Shown here in pieces: positions 50,293 through 61,300 of a stretch of DNA of 64,000 nt (positions are counted from its first letter, which is position 1; each line of letters starts with the position of its first letter). The translations under genes were made by a program, and so were the position numbers. A model generated the notes under the pieces. That model made no database searches. It was not told the origin of the DNA and saw only the letters and a list, made by a program, of their open reading frames with translations. Source of the stretch: Micropterix aruncella (taxonomy: Eukaryota > Arthropoda > Insecta > Lepidoptera > Micropterigidae); NCBI GenBank assembly GCA_944548615.1, contig OX155980.1:3467884-3531883 (forward strand), read 5' to 3'.

Positions 50293-50860
50293 TCTATATA
50301 TATAAAACAAAGTCAGGTTTGTTCGAACACATAACTCGAGAACGGCTGGACCGATTTTCATGGTTTTTGATTTGTTGTATTTGTCTCCGCCCGAATAGCA
50401 GAATAAATATTAAAAACAAAAATTGGAAAATTGTCGAAAAAAATAAATAAAAGAAAAAACCCATACAAAATGTAAATCCGTGTTTTTTCTCATGGTCAGT
50501 TGTACGTCGCATGTTCACGTGTCGGAAAATCATCCGCCTTATTTGTTCTTGCGCCTGATAAAAAAACAAAAAATGTCGTATATCACAAGGTGCTTCAATG
50601 AAGAGAATTAAACCGAGTGCATCCCATGCTGCACAATATGTAAATAGTTTAATTCAATCATGTCTTGCAGACACGCGATTGATATACCTACTTTTTGTAC
50701 TTTTATATTTCTTTTTGTGTTATTATCAATAAAGTAGTGAACTTAATATTTATTTTGTATTCATTGTATTACTTTCGTAAAATCATAAATTAAGTTCAGC
50801 TAATCTGTAACACGACATTCATTGACTGTTAGGCGGTACGAAGTTCGCCGGGTCAGCTAG
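50293..50860 (+). mobile_element. non-autonomous Helitron, 568 bp
   Basis: It begins A|TCTATATATATAAAACAAAG, with AACTCGAGAACGGCTGGACC nearby, a classic insect Helitron 5' end. It ends GTTCGCCGGGTCAGCTAG|T. GGCG and CGCC just before the end can pair as the subterminal hairpin (50832-50848). There is no Rep/helicase frame. Confidence 0.9.
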
Positions 50861-50939
50861 TTTCAAATATATAAGGAAATGTAAAATATATTTCAATAGA
50901 GTGATGTGGACAAAACTAAGAAAAATAACAACAAAAAAA

Positions 50940-51537
50940 TACGTGTGGCACTCGGGGACTGCCGCGGTAAAGCTATTGTATAGCATTTTTAACAACTTAT
51001 GCAATTATATTTATTTATTTACTTTATTTATTTTATTTTTTCTAATATCAGATAACTGCGCTCTATCGGAAAACGTTGAAATTATTCCGAATCATATGCG
51101 ACTGCGGAAGCAAATGATTCGGAATAATTTAAACGTCTTCCGATAGAGCGCCGCGCACGAATTTTTTATTCGATAAAGCAAAAAAACCGGATTATTCGAA
51201 AAAAATCGTAGATAAAAAGATAGATAATTAAATTATATTTAAAATGGTGCAGGTTTCATAATAATACGCCAGATAGTATTTGCGTAGTAGTCGTTTTTGT
51301 GTTCGGTTAGACCTAATTTCACAAATTAATTACACTATGTAATATAAACAAAATTTCAAATATTCAAAGCTAGGAATATTAGGAAAATGTTCTTGTTTAA
51401 TATATATTTTTTTCGAATCATAAGCAGTACTCGTTTAGATGTAATTATCAGTTTAAAATCATAAATTTTCGTTAAGAAATTTCTTCATTCGGTCGCCGCG
51501 CTGGCCTAAGGCCAGCGATAAAGCTATGCAATAGCTT
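50940..51537 (-). mobile_element. R590 repeat, full copy, reverse orientation
   Basis: It runs from TACGTGTGGCACTCGGGG to GCTATGCAATAGCTT, with A runs outside both ends. The internal hairpin is at about 51060-51155. Confidence 0.88.
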
Positions 51538-51715
51538 AAAAAACAGCCAAACAGTCAGGTACCTCTAATAGTGTATCCCCTCACAAAGAAAAATGCCACA
51601 TCTGAGCAACGGCCATCCGGCCCATGAAGACAGCATGCCACCAAAACAAGGCAATAAGACTCATCCCAGTATGAGAGTCACACGAGTCTCCCAAATACGT
51701 CGTCAGCGTAATATG

Positions 51716-52467
51716 CAGGGGCGGGCCGTGCGTTTGTGGGGCCCTGGGCTAATATTACTTGGGGGCCAGCCTAATTAATCAACTAATTGCCATTTTGCCA
51801 AAAAACTGTTTTTGATAATAATGTCTAGGTCACTAGGTACACAATATATATAAAAAGAGAACAATACAATATTTTATTTGTTTAATATGACTGACACACA
51901 AACACAACTGACACACACAAACATTTAACTTTTCACTAAAACAGACAAAACAACATTAATACTAATTGTAATAATATCTTAATTAGTAGCTTAATTAAGC
52001 AAGTAGTAATATTATTTGTAAAGCTATTTAATATAATTAAAATTTAAACAAACATTCATTACTAGTTACCTATTGACAAGGCACTAGCCTCGGTAGGAAC
52101 TCAACTGCTATACATAGATGTTATTTCTATGAATAAAGATTTTAAAAAAAGGTATAGTAAAAGAATTTGTCGCTAGCGTTCCGCCCCATCCACCGAGAAA
52201 TTGATACATGTAGCTTGTTCGCTGCGAATGACTGCGTTTGCGAGAAAATACACTGAAAATAAGCGGCGGGGAGACCCCCGGAATAGATGCTAGAATTTGA
52301 TCTCAGGGTTGCCAACCTTATGATAGGATTTTTGAAAATTTGAGATTTTGTTTTTTAATTCTCAATATTGTCCATTATTTTCAATGGAGGCTGAGGCCCT
52401 TTATATCCACGGAGCCCTGGGCTGCAGCCCAAAAAGCCTTTGGTAATATGTCTAAGATCGGCCCCTG
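51716..52467. mobile_element. non-autonomous hAT element, 752 bp, 8-bp target duplication
   Basis: GTAATATG occurs at 51708-51715 and 52468-52475. Between them the ends are CAGGGGCGGGCCGTGCG and, read inversely, CAGGGGCCGATCTTAG; CAGGGGC...-type ends with 8-bp duplications are hAT features. The words GGGGCCCTGGGCT and AGCCCTGGGCTGCAGCCC lie near the two ends. No transposase is seen. Confidence 0.85.
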
Positions 52468-52740
52468 GTAATATGTCTAAGAAAACTCTAAGAATTTGCA
52501 AACGTTCGTTATTGGAGATTGCGGTATAAAGGATGACGCTCTTTCCATCAAAGAAGATTATCTGCCTTGAGGCTCGTTGCGATATTTGTCCATGTCGCGT
52601 ACAGCCAGCAATAAATATGTTGATGCAAACGGCGTTGTTCTGTTTTTTTAGTACGATCGTGTAATTTTTTGGTGATACATTAACATTTTAGATTTGTTTG
52701 AACTCTGTTTGTAACTATCCTCAGTTGAAAATATGCTTTT

Positions 52741-53335
52741 AAGCTATTGCATAGCTTTTATCGCGAGCCTAGGCCAGCGCGGCGACCGAATGAAGAAATT
52801 TATTAACGAAAATTAATGATTTTAAACTGATAATTACGTCTAAACGAGTACTGCTTACGATTCGAAAAAAATATATGTTAAACAAGAACATTTTCCTAAT
52901 ATTGTTAGCTTTGAATATTTTAGATTTTGTTTATATTACATAGCTTAATTAATTTGTGAAATTAGGTCTAACCGAACACAAAAACGACTACTACGCAAAT
53001 ACTATCTGGCGTATTATTATGAAACCTGCACCATTTTAACGATTTAATTATCTATCTTTTTATCTACGATTTTTTTTCGAATAATCCGGTTTTTTGCTTT
53101 ATCGAATAAAAAATTCGTGCGCGGCGCTCTATCGGAAGACGTTTAAATTATTCCGAATCATTTGCTTTCGCAGCCGCAAATAATTCGGAATAATTTCAAC
53201 GTTTTCCGATAGAGCGCAGTTATCTGATATCAGAAAAAATAAAATAAATAAAATACATAAATAATTATAATTGCATAAGTTGTTAAAAATGCTATGCAAT
53301 AGCTTTATCGCGGCAGTCCCCGAGTGACACACGTA
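52741..53335 (+). mobile_element. R590 repeat, full copy in duplication unit 1
   Basis: AAGCTATTGCATAGCTTTTA to GAGTGACACACGTA. The hairpin arms start at about 53123. Confidence 0.88.
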
Positions 53336-53728
53336 TTATTTTTTAATTCTCAATATTGTCCATTATTTTCAATGGAGGCTGAGGCCCTTTATATCCACGG
53401 GGCTCTGGGCTGCAGCCCAAAAAGCCTTTGGTAATATGTCTAAGATCGGCCCCTGGTAATATGTCTAAGAAAACTCCAAGAATTTGCAAACGTTCGTTAT
53501 TGGAGATTGCGGTATAAAGGATGACGCTCTTTCCATCAAAGAAGATTATCTGCCTTGAGGCTCGTTGCGATATTTGTCCATGTCGCGTACAGCCAGCAAT
53601 AAATATGTTGATGCAAACGGCGTTGTTCTGTTTTTTTAGTACGATCGTGTAATTTTTTGGTGATACATTAACATTTTAGATTTGTTTGAACTCTGTTTGT
53701 AACTATCCTCAGTTGAAAATAAGCTTTT

Positions 53729-54316
53729 AAGCTATTGCATAGCTTTTATCGCGGGCCTAGGCCAGCGCGGCGACCGAATGAAGAAATTTCTTAACGAAAA
53801 TTAATGATTTTAAACCGATAATTACGTCTAAACGAGTACTGCTTACGATTCGAAAAAAATATATGTTAAACAAGAACATTTTCCTAATATTCTTAGCTTT
53901 GAATATTTTAGATTTTGTTTATATTACATAGTGTAATTAATTTGTGAAATTAGGTCTAACCGAACACAAAAACGACTACTACGCAAATACTATCTGGCGT
54001 ATTATTATGAAACCTGCACCACTTTAAAGATAATTTAATTATCTATCTTTTTATCTACGATTTTTTTCGAATAATCCGGTTTTTTTGCTTTATCGAATAA
54101 AAAATTCGTGCGCGGCGCTCTATCGGAAGACGTTTAAATTATTCGGAATCATTTGCTTTCGCGGCCGCAAATGATTCGGATAATTTCAACGTTTTCCGAT
54201 AGAGCGCAGTTATCTGATATCAGAAAAAATAAAATAAATAAATAATTATAATTGCATAAGTTGTTAAAAATGCTATGCAATAGCTTTACCGCGGCAGTCC
54301 CCGAGTGCTACACGTA
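53729..54316 (+). mobile_element. R590 repeat, full copy in duplication unit 2
   Basis: Same as unit 1 with scattered changes, including one that spoils the hairpin (GGATAATTTC lacking one A-T step near 54180). Confidence 0.88.
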
Positions 54317-54578
54317 TTTTTTTTTTGCAGATTACTTGGGGAGCCGCCAGGAAATCATTAAATTTGGCGTATTTGATTTCAAAATATATAACACTCAATC
54401 GGAAGTTAGCTAGTGATCAAACTTGAGGCCTTTGTTGTTCAACTTATTTGTAAATAAAGTCTTGTAAGGAAACCTTTGTAAGTAAAGTCTTGTAAGGAAA
54501 GTTAAACTTAAGTAAGTAACTTATTTGTAAACTTTTGTAAGTAACTAAGTAAACATATTTAATTTGCAACTTATATGT

Positions 54579-54855
54579 ATATGAGGAAAAATGTGTCTTG
54601 TTTGCTGATGATATCAAAATATTTACATTTAATGATGCCTGCGAGTTCTTCCAGCGTCATATTGATTGTATGTATGGAGCCAATCTCTTAACTTCACTTT
54701 ACCAAGTTCAGTGACGACATACACGAGATCGCCGTCTCATCTCACGTACGACTATTCCATCGCTTGGTTTGTGCTTCTTAGAGTGACTGAAGTCAAGGAC
54801 TTTGGAGTTTTTTTCACACCCAGTTAAACCTCAAGGAATACATTAGCCAACTATC
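54579..54855 (+). pseudogene. LINE RT palm remnant, split by a hAT insertion
   Basis: The frame from about 54583 reads CVLFADDIKIFTFNDACEFF then QRHIDCMYGANLLTS before a stop. FADD is the RT catalytic box, and the spacing to QxxID suits jockey-like LINEs. A second frame at 54778-54853 reads VKDFGVFF, matching the conserved VKDLGV block, and then KEYISQLS. That frame continues past the hAT element at 56698 (ITRASRVCRTAIRKLQ then TAA). Several stops and shifts mean the remnant was already dead, or has decayed since. Confidence 0.75.
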
Positions 54856-54928
54856 AGGCGCGGATCCACGGGGGGGGGGGGGGGGAATTAGGGAAATTTC
54901 CCCCCCCAAAATCATTCTTCAGTTCATC

Positions 54929-55888
54929 GTGAGTTTACCAGATATCATTGAAGCTTTGACAAAAATAAGCCAGTGGAAGAACAAGGATACAGCAGGAAAG
55001 GCATCGGTTTTAATTTCCGCTTTAAGTAACTTTGAATTCCTTATAGGAATCTTCTGCCTGGGTGATATATTATCACTTACCCAACCACTCAGCGTCATCT
55101 TACAAAAAGAAACCATTGATCTAGCAAAAGCATCGGAAATAGTAAAATCACTAATTGCAACACTAGAGCAGCGACGGCGTGAAGTAGATGAACATTTCAA
55201 TGAAATATTTGAAAACGCAAAGCAAATGGCAGAAAAGTTAGACATTGACGTTAAAAGACCGAGGACGTGCGCGAGACAAACGAGACGGGAAAATTATGCA
55301 CTAGAAGATTGTCAGGACTACTACAGGGTATCTACGTTCATACCGTTAATTGAAACAGTGACCGAGGATTTAAAAGTGCGTTTTTCCCAAGAGGTACTAG
55401 ATTCCTTTAATTTGACATTACTGATTCCGGATAAAGTTATACTACAAACTTTTAATCAAACTAAAGAACTGATCAAATCTCTTATCTCAAGATTTGGAAA
55501 CTTGCTCGAAGGTAACAAAGAGATACAAGTTTTAAAACTGAAAGCAGAAGTTCAACACTGGCAGCAACTATGGTCTACAAAAAAAACATCCGGTGACGGT
55601 CTACCACTACCAGCTTCATCATTTGATGCACTTAAATCCTGCGATGAAGACGTATACCCAATAATACACGAACTACTTCAGATTTTCTGCACACTACCTG
55701 TAACGAATGCTAGTGCTGAACGATCGTTCTCATCTTTACGTTGCATCAAAACTTGGCTTAGAACTACCATACTAGAAAAAAGATTATGTGGCTTGGCGTT
55801 ACTCCACATCCACTATGACATTGATATAAAACCAGAAGAAGTAGTGGAACGCTTTTCAAAAATAGGGCAACACAGAATTTTGATATAA
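54929..55888 (+). pseudogene. hAT transposase, C-terminal part with dimerisation domain
   Basis: This is a single open frame of about 319 codons; the first codon shown is GTG, and no ATG start in context is seen. An internal deletion joins the left terminal repeat directly to the middle of the gene. The N-terminal DNA-binding zinc finger and the first catalytic Asp region are gone. KRPRTCARQTRRENY and EDCQDYYRVSTFIPLIETV resemble ZMYM1/Tip100-like transposases. Near residues 235-300 lies the hAT C-terminal dimerisation domain, with CTLPVTNASAERSFSSLRCI and KTWLRTTI...RLCGLALLHIH. It cannot transpose by itself. Confidence 0.85.
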
Positions 55889-56004
55889 AATTGTGTGGTC
55901 ACATTTTTAGTTAGATTTATATAATTTTGAAATTTTGACATTAGGCGAAACTCTCTTTATGTCTTTATTCTGTCTTAGTATGTCTTTATCTCTTTATTTC
56001 TTTT

Positions 56005-56601
56005 AAGCTATTGCATAGCTTTTATCGCGGGCCTAGGCCAGCGCGGCGACCGAATGAAGAAATTTCTTAACGAAAATTAATGATTTTAAACTGATAATTA
56101 CGTCTAAACGAGTACTGCTTTCGATTCGAAAAAAATATATGTTAAACAAGAACATTTTCCTAATATTCTTAGCTTTGAATATTTTATATTTTGTATATAT
56201 TACATAGTGTAATTAATTTGTGAAATTAGGTCTAACCGAACACAAAAACGACTACTACGCAAATACTATCTAGCGTATTATTATGAAACCTGCACCATTT
56301 TAAAGATAATTTAATTATCTATCTTTTTATCTACGATTTTTTTCGAATAATCTGTTTTTTTTGCTTTATCGAATAAAAAATTCGTGCGCGGCGCTCTATC
56401 GGAAGACGTTTAAATTATTCCGAATCATTTGCTACCGCAGCCGCAAATGATTCGGACTGATTTCAACGTTTTCCGATAGAGCGCAGTTATCTGATATCAG
56501 AAAAAATAAAAAAATAAAATAAATAAATAATTATAATTGCATAAGTTGTTAAAAATGCTATGCAATAGCTTTACCGCGGCAGTCCCCGAGTGCCACACGT
56601 A
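56005..56601 (+). mobile_element. R590 repeat, full copy inside the hAT element
   Basis: AAGCTATTGCATAGCTTTTA to GAGTGCCACACGTA, in the 3' non-coding part of the hAT, with T runs on both sides. Hairpin at about 56390-56485. Confidence 0.88.
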
Positions 56602-56697
56602 TTTTTTTTTATGTAATAAATGAGTATTTTACACACCAAAGTCTAATAATTTCCCCCCCCCCCAAAATGGCTCTCTGGATCCGCCACTGCAACTATC

Positions 56698-56752
56698 TAT
56701 AACTCGAGCTTCTAGAGTTTGTCGTACGGCAATCCGAAAACTTCAATAATAG
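56698..56752 (+). pseudogene. continuation of the LINE RT remnant after the hAT
   Basis: TATAACTCGAGCTTCTAGAG continues the frame KEYISQLS from before the insertion and ends at a TAA after ATCCGAAAACTTCAA. Continuity across the hAT with one copy of its target duplication supports the insertion boundaries. Confidence 0.6.
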
Positions 56753-56929
56753 TCAGGTATGCGTATGTTGTACAACTCCATTATTAAAAGTTGCATAAAA
56801 ACAAATGCAACTTTTCGAAATCGGCATGAAGATACTTAGGTATATTTTTATCGGTATATTAAGGCTCTAGATACTCTCTATAATAATTCATATTGCAAAC
56901 CAATTATCTACTCAAATGAGACCTAGCAA
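56753..56929. other. unassigned AT-rich stretch
   Basis: Nothing is recognised. Confidence 0.3.
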
Positions 56930-57410
56930 GGGCATACGCGGCGTGATACTTCTTGTCGAAGTCAGCCGATCGATTGTGCACTCCGACTAACAGCCGGGAG
57001 AGTCTGGGAACAGTAATGTTTCCTATAGAGCGTGGGTGGTTGTTAACCTTATGGCAACTGCTCTTGAAACGATCATTCGGCCTCCCGATCCTAGGTGAAT
57101 AAGCCGGGCCAAGGATGCCGTGGTCAGCGATAGATTCGGTAGTCACCGTATCACCGCTTCATTAGAGAGAAAACCGCGCAGTCAGGAGGTAGGAGGTATG
57201 CTGAAGGTTAATAACGGAGATATCCTCAAAAACTGGTAGTCAGAAGGCGAGGCTGCCCACTGGGTACCTTTGCCGGTGCCTCGCCGTAAGGCGTTGGCCT
57301 CTAGACTGTGGACTGTTTTTCGTCCCAAGTCTTCTGTGCTCACTTCACGGTAGACAGAACGATCAATTCACGGTAGACAGAACGTAACTTCACGGTAGAC
57401 AGAACGTAAG
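56930..57410 (-). mobile_element. R650 repeat, incomplete copy, minus strand
   Basis: Matches R650 in reverse: CTTATGGCAACTGCTCTTGA, TCGGCCTCCCGATCCTAG and GTCAGCGATAGATTCGGT. 57180-57300 carries the alternative middle segment (CTGCCCACTGGGTACCTTTG) shared with 5616-5740 and 62200-62340. At the right edge CACGGTAGACAGAACG occurs three times in tandem (57345-57410). Confidence 0.75.
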
Positions 57411-57805
57411 TCTCCACTTACGTGGAACACCTAACACGGGATACCTGTGCTGGCAATTTGTAATTTATTTTTTAAATTATTATTGGCATTTAAAGAAAAA
57501 TCAAGTAGCCTCTACGCTTCAATTTTTATTGTATAATACGGATTGAGATCCGGAACTGCAATCATCGGTATTTACATACGTGTATAGACATACACGGAAA
57601 GAATTCATATATTTTTTTGAAAACCTATGAAAATTGAGCAGTTCTTTCTCATTGTTGCATAATATCTTTATTTAGCTGCTGCATAATATCTTATTTATCT
57701 GCATTGCTGCATAATACCTGATTTACTCGACCAAAACTTAATAAACAAGGAGTAGTGTTTTTAATTTGAGATGTTTTTGTAATACTTTGTTTTGTTTCTT
57801 TTCAG
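57411..57805 (+). other. presumed intron upstream of the RpL27A exon
   Basis: AT-rich DNA ending in a polypyrimidine tract and splice acceptor (TTTGTTTCTTTTCAG at 57791-57805). Words around GCTGCATAATA are repeated at 57655-57715. No upstream RpL27A exon was recognised here or elsewhere in the window. Confidence 0.55.
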
Positions 57806-57934
57806 GGTTACTACAAACTCCTAGGTAAGGGCAATCTGCCGAAGCAGCCGGTTATTGTGAAGGCGAAATTCTTCTCGAAAACTGCTGAAAAGAAAATTAA
57901 GGCCGCCGGCGGAGCCTGCGTCTTATCGGCTTAA
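57806..57934 (+). CDS. RpL27A: ribosomal protein L27a (uL15), 3'-terminal exon
   Basis: This exon encodes the last 42 residues of a large-subunit ribosomal protein of the cytosolic ribosome. The translation starts [20 protein letters not shown], continues [16 protein letters not shown] and ends ACVLSA, then TAA at 57932. This is the conserved C-terminus of L27a, from the GYYK(L/V)LGKG block to the GGACVL end. The frame is open right after a good acceptor (TTTCTTTTCAG|GGT), so it is a spliced exon and not a retrocopy. AATAAA at 57952-57957 is a likely poly-A signal. GN for the more usual GK in GKGK and the KAAGG segment are mild departures. The upstream exons are not visible, so this is either the end of a long-intron gene or an orphan duplicated exon. 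Confidence 0.88.
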   Translation, partial: GYYKLLGKGNLPKQPVIVKAKFFSKTAEKKIKAAGGACVLSA

Positions 57935-57951
57935 GAAACGTGTAAATTATC

Positions 57952-57957
57952 AATAAA
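57952..57957 (+). terminator. poly-A signal AATAAA
   Basis: AATAAA 18 bp after the stop codon of the RpL27A exon; the position fits a short ribosomal-protein 3' UTR. Confidence 0.6.
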
Positions 57958-58734
57958 AAAAACCGTAGTTAGAAACGTTTAATATATAATATAGTAACTC
58001 ATGCTGGAGAAAGTACGGAAGTGTTTCTTGATATTTTTGTAATTCAAACAATACGGATATTATCCATGTTTGTATCCGACTGTTTATATTTATAGATTGA
58101 TTCGAGGTAAAACTGATAACCTTAGCTAACGGTGTTTTGTCGATCTTTACAATTATTTTCTTGCTTGATTGCACCATCTCACGAAAATTGAACTCGAACA
58201 AAAATCTTTACCTGATCATAAAAATTATCCAATTTGTATCAGCTCAATTTTATACTACGTTTTGGCATATAGGACTTTCTACGAAACACAACGTGTAGAT
58301 GACCCTCATAGATTGAAACATCGATTAATGTTGTATTGTGTTCAGTAGCCCAATCGTCGGCGTTTTAAACACGCCGTTACGGTATCCTGTCTCAAAATAA
58401 AATAATAATACAACAACAAACGAATATTTAAATCACCTCTTATTATTATAACACTATTTACGTGCCTATGCCATTATTATTTGTTATACAGGTTTCGATA
58501 CGTAATAATTAGGGGCTTTAATTTAACTAGACTAAAATATGCCATTCTAATATCCCCGTGTTATTCCAGTTGCCTTATAAGCATAGGGTAGGTGGGGGCA
58601 AGGCCCCGCAATTTTCGGTTTTTTGACAATTGTGGAGAATGAGAGATAGATTTTTTTTCACTTTTATATTGGTGTTTTAGATTAGGACCTTACCTATAAC
58701 CCCTGAAAATTTCAGGCATATTCAATCATCAGTT
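57958..58734. other. unassigned stretch downstream of RpL27A
   Basis: AT-rich, with no repeat or gene recognised. Confidence 0.35.
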
Positions 58735-59263
58735 GGGCAACCTTCGGGCGCTCCTGGGCGGTTTGCGCACCGTGCCGCGTAAGCCAATCGATTGTGCATT
58801 CTGAGTAACAGTCGGCGGAGTCTGGAAGCAGTACTGTTTCTTATAGAGCGGGGGTGGTTGCGGACCTTACGGCGACTGCTCTTGAAACGATCATCGGCTA
58901 CCCGATCCTGGGTGGAACAGCCGGATAAAGGACGCCGTGGTCCGCGATAGATTCGGTTTACACCGTTACACCGCTTCGTAGGTAGAGGACCGCGCAAGCG
59001 ACCTCGAACTCGTAACCAATCGAGAGACCGGAGTAATATGGTCGCAATTGGAAGTAAGGGCTTGAGTGTAAGCCCGCTGGGTAACATACTTGGTTATCTG
59101 GCGGATAAGGCGTTGGCCTCATACGGGTATGTGGCTGAACTCGACGATGGACTGTTTTGTCCAAGTCTTCTGCGCTCACTTCACGGGAGATAGAACGACT
59201 AGTCGTTAAAACTTCCTGAGGTGACGGGATCGCCCGTTGTAGTTGACAACTCTATTTGATGTA
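58735..59263 (-). mobile_element. R650 repeat, minus strand, truncated at its 3' end
   Basis: Matches R650 in reverse: ACGGCGACTGCTCTTGAAAC, GGCTACCCGATCCTGGGTG and ACCTCGAACTCGTAACCAAT. Its 5' end AAATAGAGTTGTCAACTAC is intact at about 59245-59258. The other end is lost near 58735. Confidence 0.8.
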
Positions 59264-59945
59264 ATCGGTAATTCAGTTAGACATTATCGCGGACCTTGGC
59301 GCCCTTTGCTTGTCAAGCTCACGCGAGTCGGGTGGTTAACGGATCATTTCAAACTTGAATCTGTGACCAGATTGAGGATGTAGACATGCGTTCGAATCTG
59401 TAAGTAAGGCCGCGAGGAAGCCCACTGGGTGGCACGTTCGGAGTCTCAAGGGCCGCTGACGTAGTTGGACTGTGGACACTGTTTGTCCTCTACCTTTTTG
59501 CGTCCACACCATGGGAGAGAGAATAGCAATTGTTATAACTTCTGGGCTGGTGGGTAGGTGACGTCAGGTTCCCTATCAGGACACCTACCACCGCTTCATA
59601 CAATTCCAGGAAAAATACAGGAAATTCCAGCAACCAGTGCGAGGACGTGAAGTCCGTCAAGGGCCGCCATAGGTATTCCGGCGAGCTGCAAAACTTCCTA
59701 CATTTACAGGTAGATGCCTTCAAGGCCTTCCAGGGCAGTCCCTCTACGGGGAGGCTTCCGGAAAGGCATTGATCCGGAGATGGTCCCAACAAAATAGACG
59801 TTATTCCTGAAAAAGCTGGGGGCAAAGGGGCAACCCCCCTTTCCCCCTCATGGGTCAACCGGGTCCTGCGACAACTGGGAACACAAAAATGGCAATCATT
59901 TTTGTCATAACAACTTGACGGCTTTTTGAACACAATGATATGCCA
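59264..59945. repeat. R650-related mosaic and GC-rich DNA
   Basis: 59280-59530 has words related to R650 (ATTATCGCGGACCTTGGCGC, GGACTGTGGACACTGTTTGT), but in a different arrangement. 59560-59930 is GC-rich with no recognised family, although a minus-strand frame is open for 147 codons. It may be the body or leader of the LINE that mobilises R650. Confidence 0.45.
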
Positions 59946-60954
59946 GGGCAGTGTCGCGTCGGTGCGTGACAGACGCGCGACGCGTATCGTTCGGTTAGTG
60001 GGCGAACGGCGCGCGGCGCGGCGAGTGAGCGGTCATTGACCTCGCCCCGAAATTGGCACGAACACGATACGCTGACATTTGGGTAAACTACTTAGAAGTG
60101 CTCGATAACGGTAAACGATACGTTGATAAAAGTCCGCATCGAAGAGTTAGCGGGTAAGGTGTTACTATAGGCTGACCGCTCTATCCCTGCGGCCACTATA
60201 GTCTGTGGGGATGCACTGCCTCACAAGGTAACGTCATCAAAAGATATATCTAAAGACTGAAGACAGAGAATAGCAAATCGAAAACATTGGATATGTATTA
60301 TAATTTTGTTGTGTTGTTATTTTGTTATGTTGTGTGATCAACCGCCAATTGTATTTTATTTTTGTATGTTAGGTAATGGTAGTTTACCTATTCAAAATGT
60401 AAGGAGATTTTATTTGATAATTAAAAATTCCAGAAGTATTATAACTGACTTTTCATTTAAAATACCTAATAATATTATCCCTTTAAATTACAATATCATA
60501 GTTGGATATATTTTATTTAGGTAATTTGTTAAAATTAGGATTAGCATCAGCATCAGCTGATATTTATATTAAAAAAACAGGTACAGCATCAGCATCCGCT
60601 GATATTAAAAAACCTGCATCAGCAACAACCCTGATCCAAACTATCCAAATCTCGGTTTGTGTTTCGACCTAATGTGGCTCTGTTTACATTACTTGTAACT
60701 CGTGAACCAATGAGCAATTTTAGGGGTTGAGATTTTAAAAAATGTAAGTGATTGCTTTAGATGTTGCAACTGACGATGTTGCTTTAGATCTTGCAACTGT
60801 AGCAACTGACGAATTCTAATATGCGATAATTAGCTTTAATTGATAATTCATGCTTTTATATGGCTTTTATTGTATATTCTGAATAAATAAATTAAATACT
60901 GAAATACTGAAATACATGTGACATATTTGTGATTGTGCCATTTTTGATGATTGG
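59946..60954. other. unassigned, GC-rich 59950-60060 then AT-rich
   Basis: 59955-60040 is dense in CGCG words. It resembles the patch at 63415-63545, and both are followed by AAATTGG(C/T). A short AGCATCAGCATC...GCTGATAT duplication lies at 60540-60615. No gene is recognised. Confidence 0.4.
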
Positions 60955-61300
60955 TGTTTATTTACACGAATGCCCAACAACAATGAGTGTAATTTGTTCA
61001 GGGTTCATGTATTTATATTTTTCGTTTCTTTATTCCACCATCACTTCTGAATGCTTGAACCGACTTAAAAGTATGTGGTATTGTTAGAATCGTTACGTCA
61101 AGCCGAGTGTATCTAAACTGTCTGTATGTCAAATAAATAATTGTCAAAATGTCAAAATGTCAATAAATTGAGATAAATATGTCTTGTTTAGTATCAAATG
61201 ATAGGTCTGATTAAGTAGATTAATAAAATATACATATATGTACTTATATGGAAAAATAAATAAACCACAAGTATTTATGGATAAATACATAATTACAAAT
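60955..61300 (+). repeat. dispersed repeat, pair with 4247-4590
   Basis: See 4247-4590 for the shared blocks. Confidence 0.6.

Larger units (their letters stand above)
52350..54325. repeat. 988-bp tandem segmental duplication
   Basis: 52350-53337 is repeated at 53338-54325. CTCAATATTG lies at 52361 and 53349, and R590 starts at 52741 and 53729, both offset by exactly 988. Each unit holds the right end of the 752-bp hAT, a unique middle, and one R590. The joint falls in a T run (GTATTATTTTTTAATTC). Confidence 0.92.
54856..56689 (+). mobile_element. hAT (Tip100-like) element with 8-bp target duplication
   Basis: CAACTATC lies at 54848-54855 and again at 56690-56697. The ends are (C)AGGCGCGGATCCACGGGG and, inverted, CAGTGGCGGATCCAGAG, each next to a poly-G/poly-C run. 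The element carries only the C-terminal part of a transposase (54929-55888). It is itself interrupted by R590 at 56005-56601. Confidence 0.9.

Noticed and set aside
59490..59933. 147-codon minus-strand gene
   Set aside because: The frame lies in GC-rich R650-related DNA and shows no recognisable domain; likely chance or a LINE leader.
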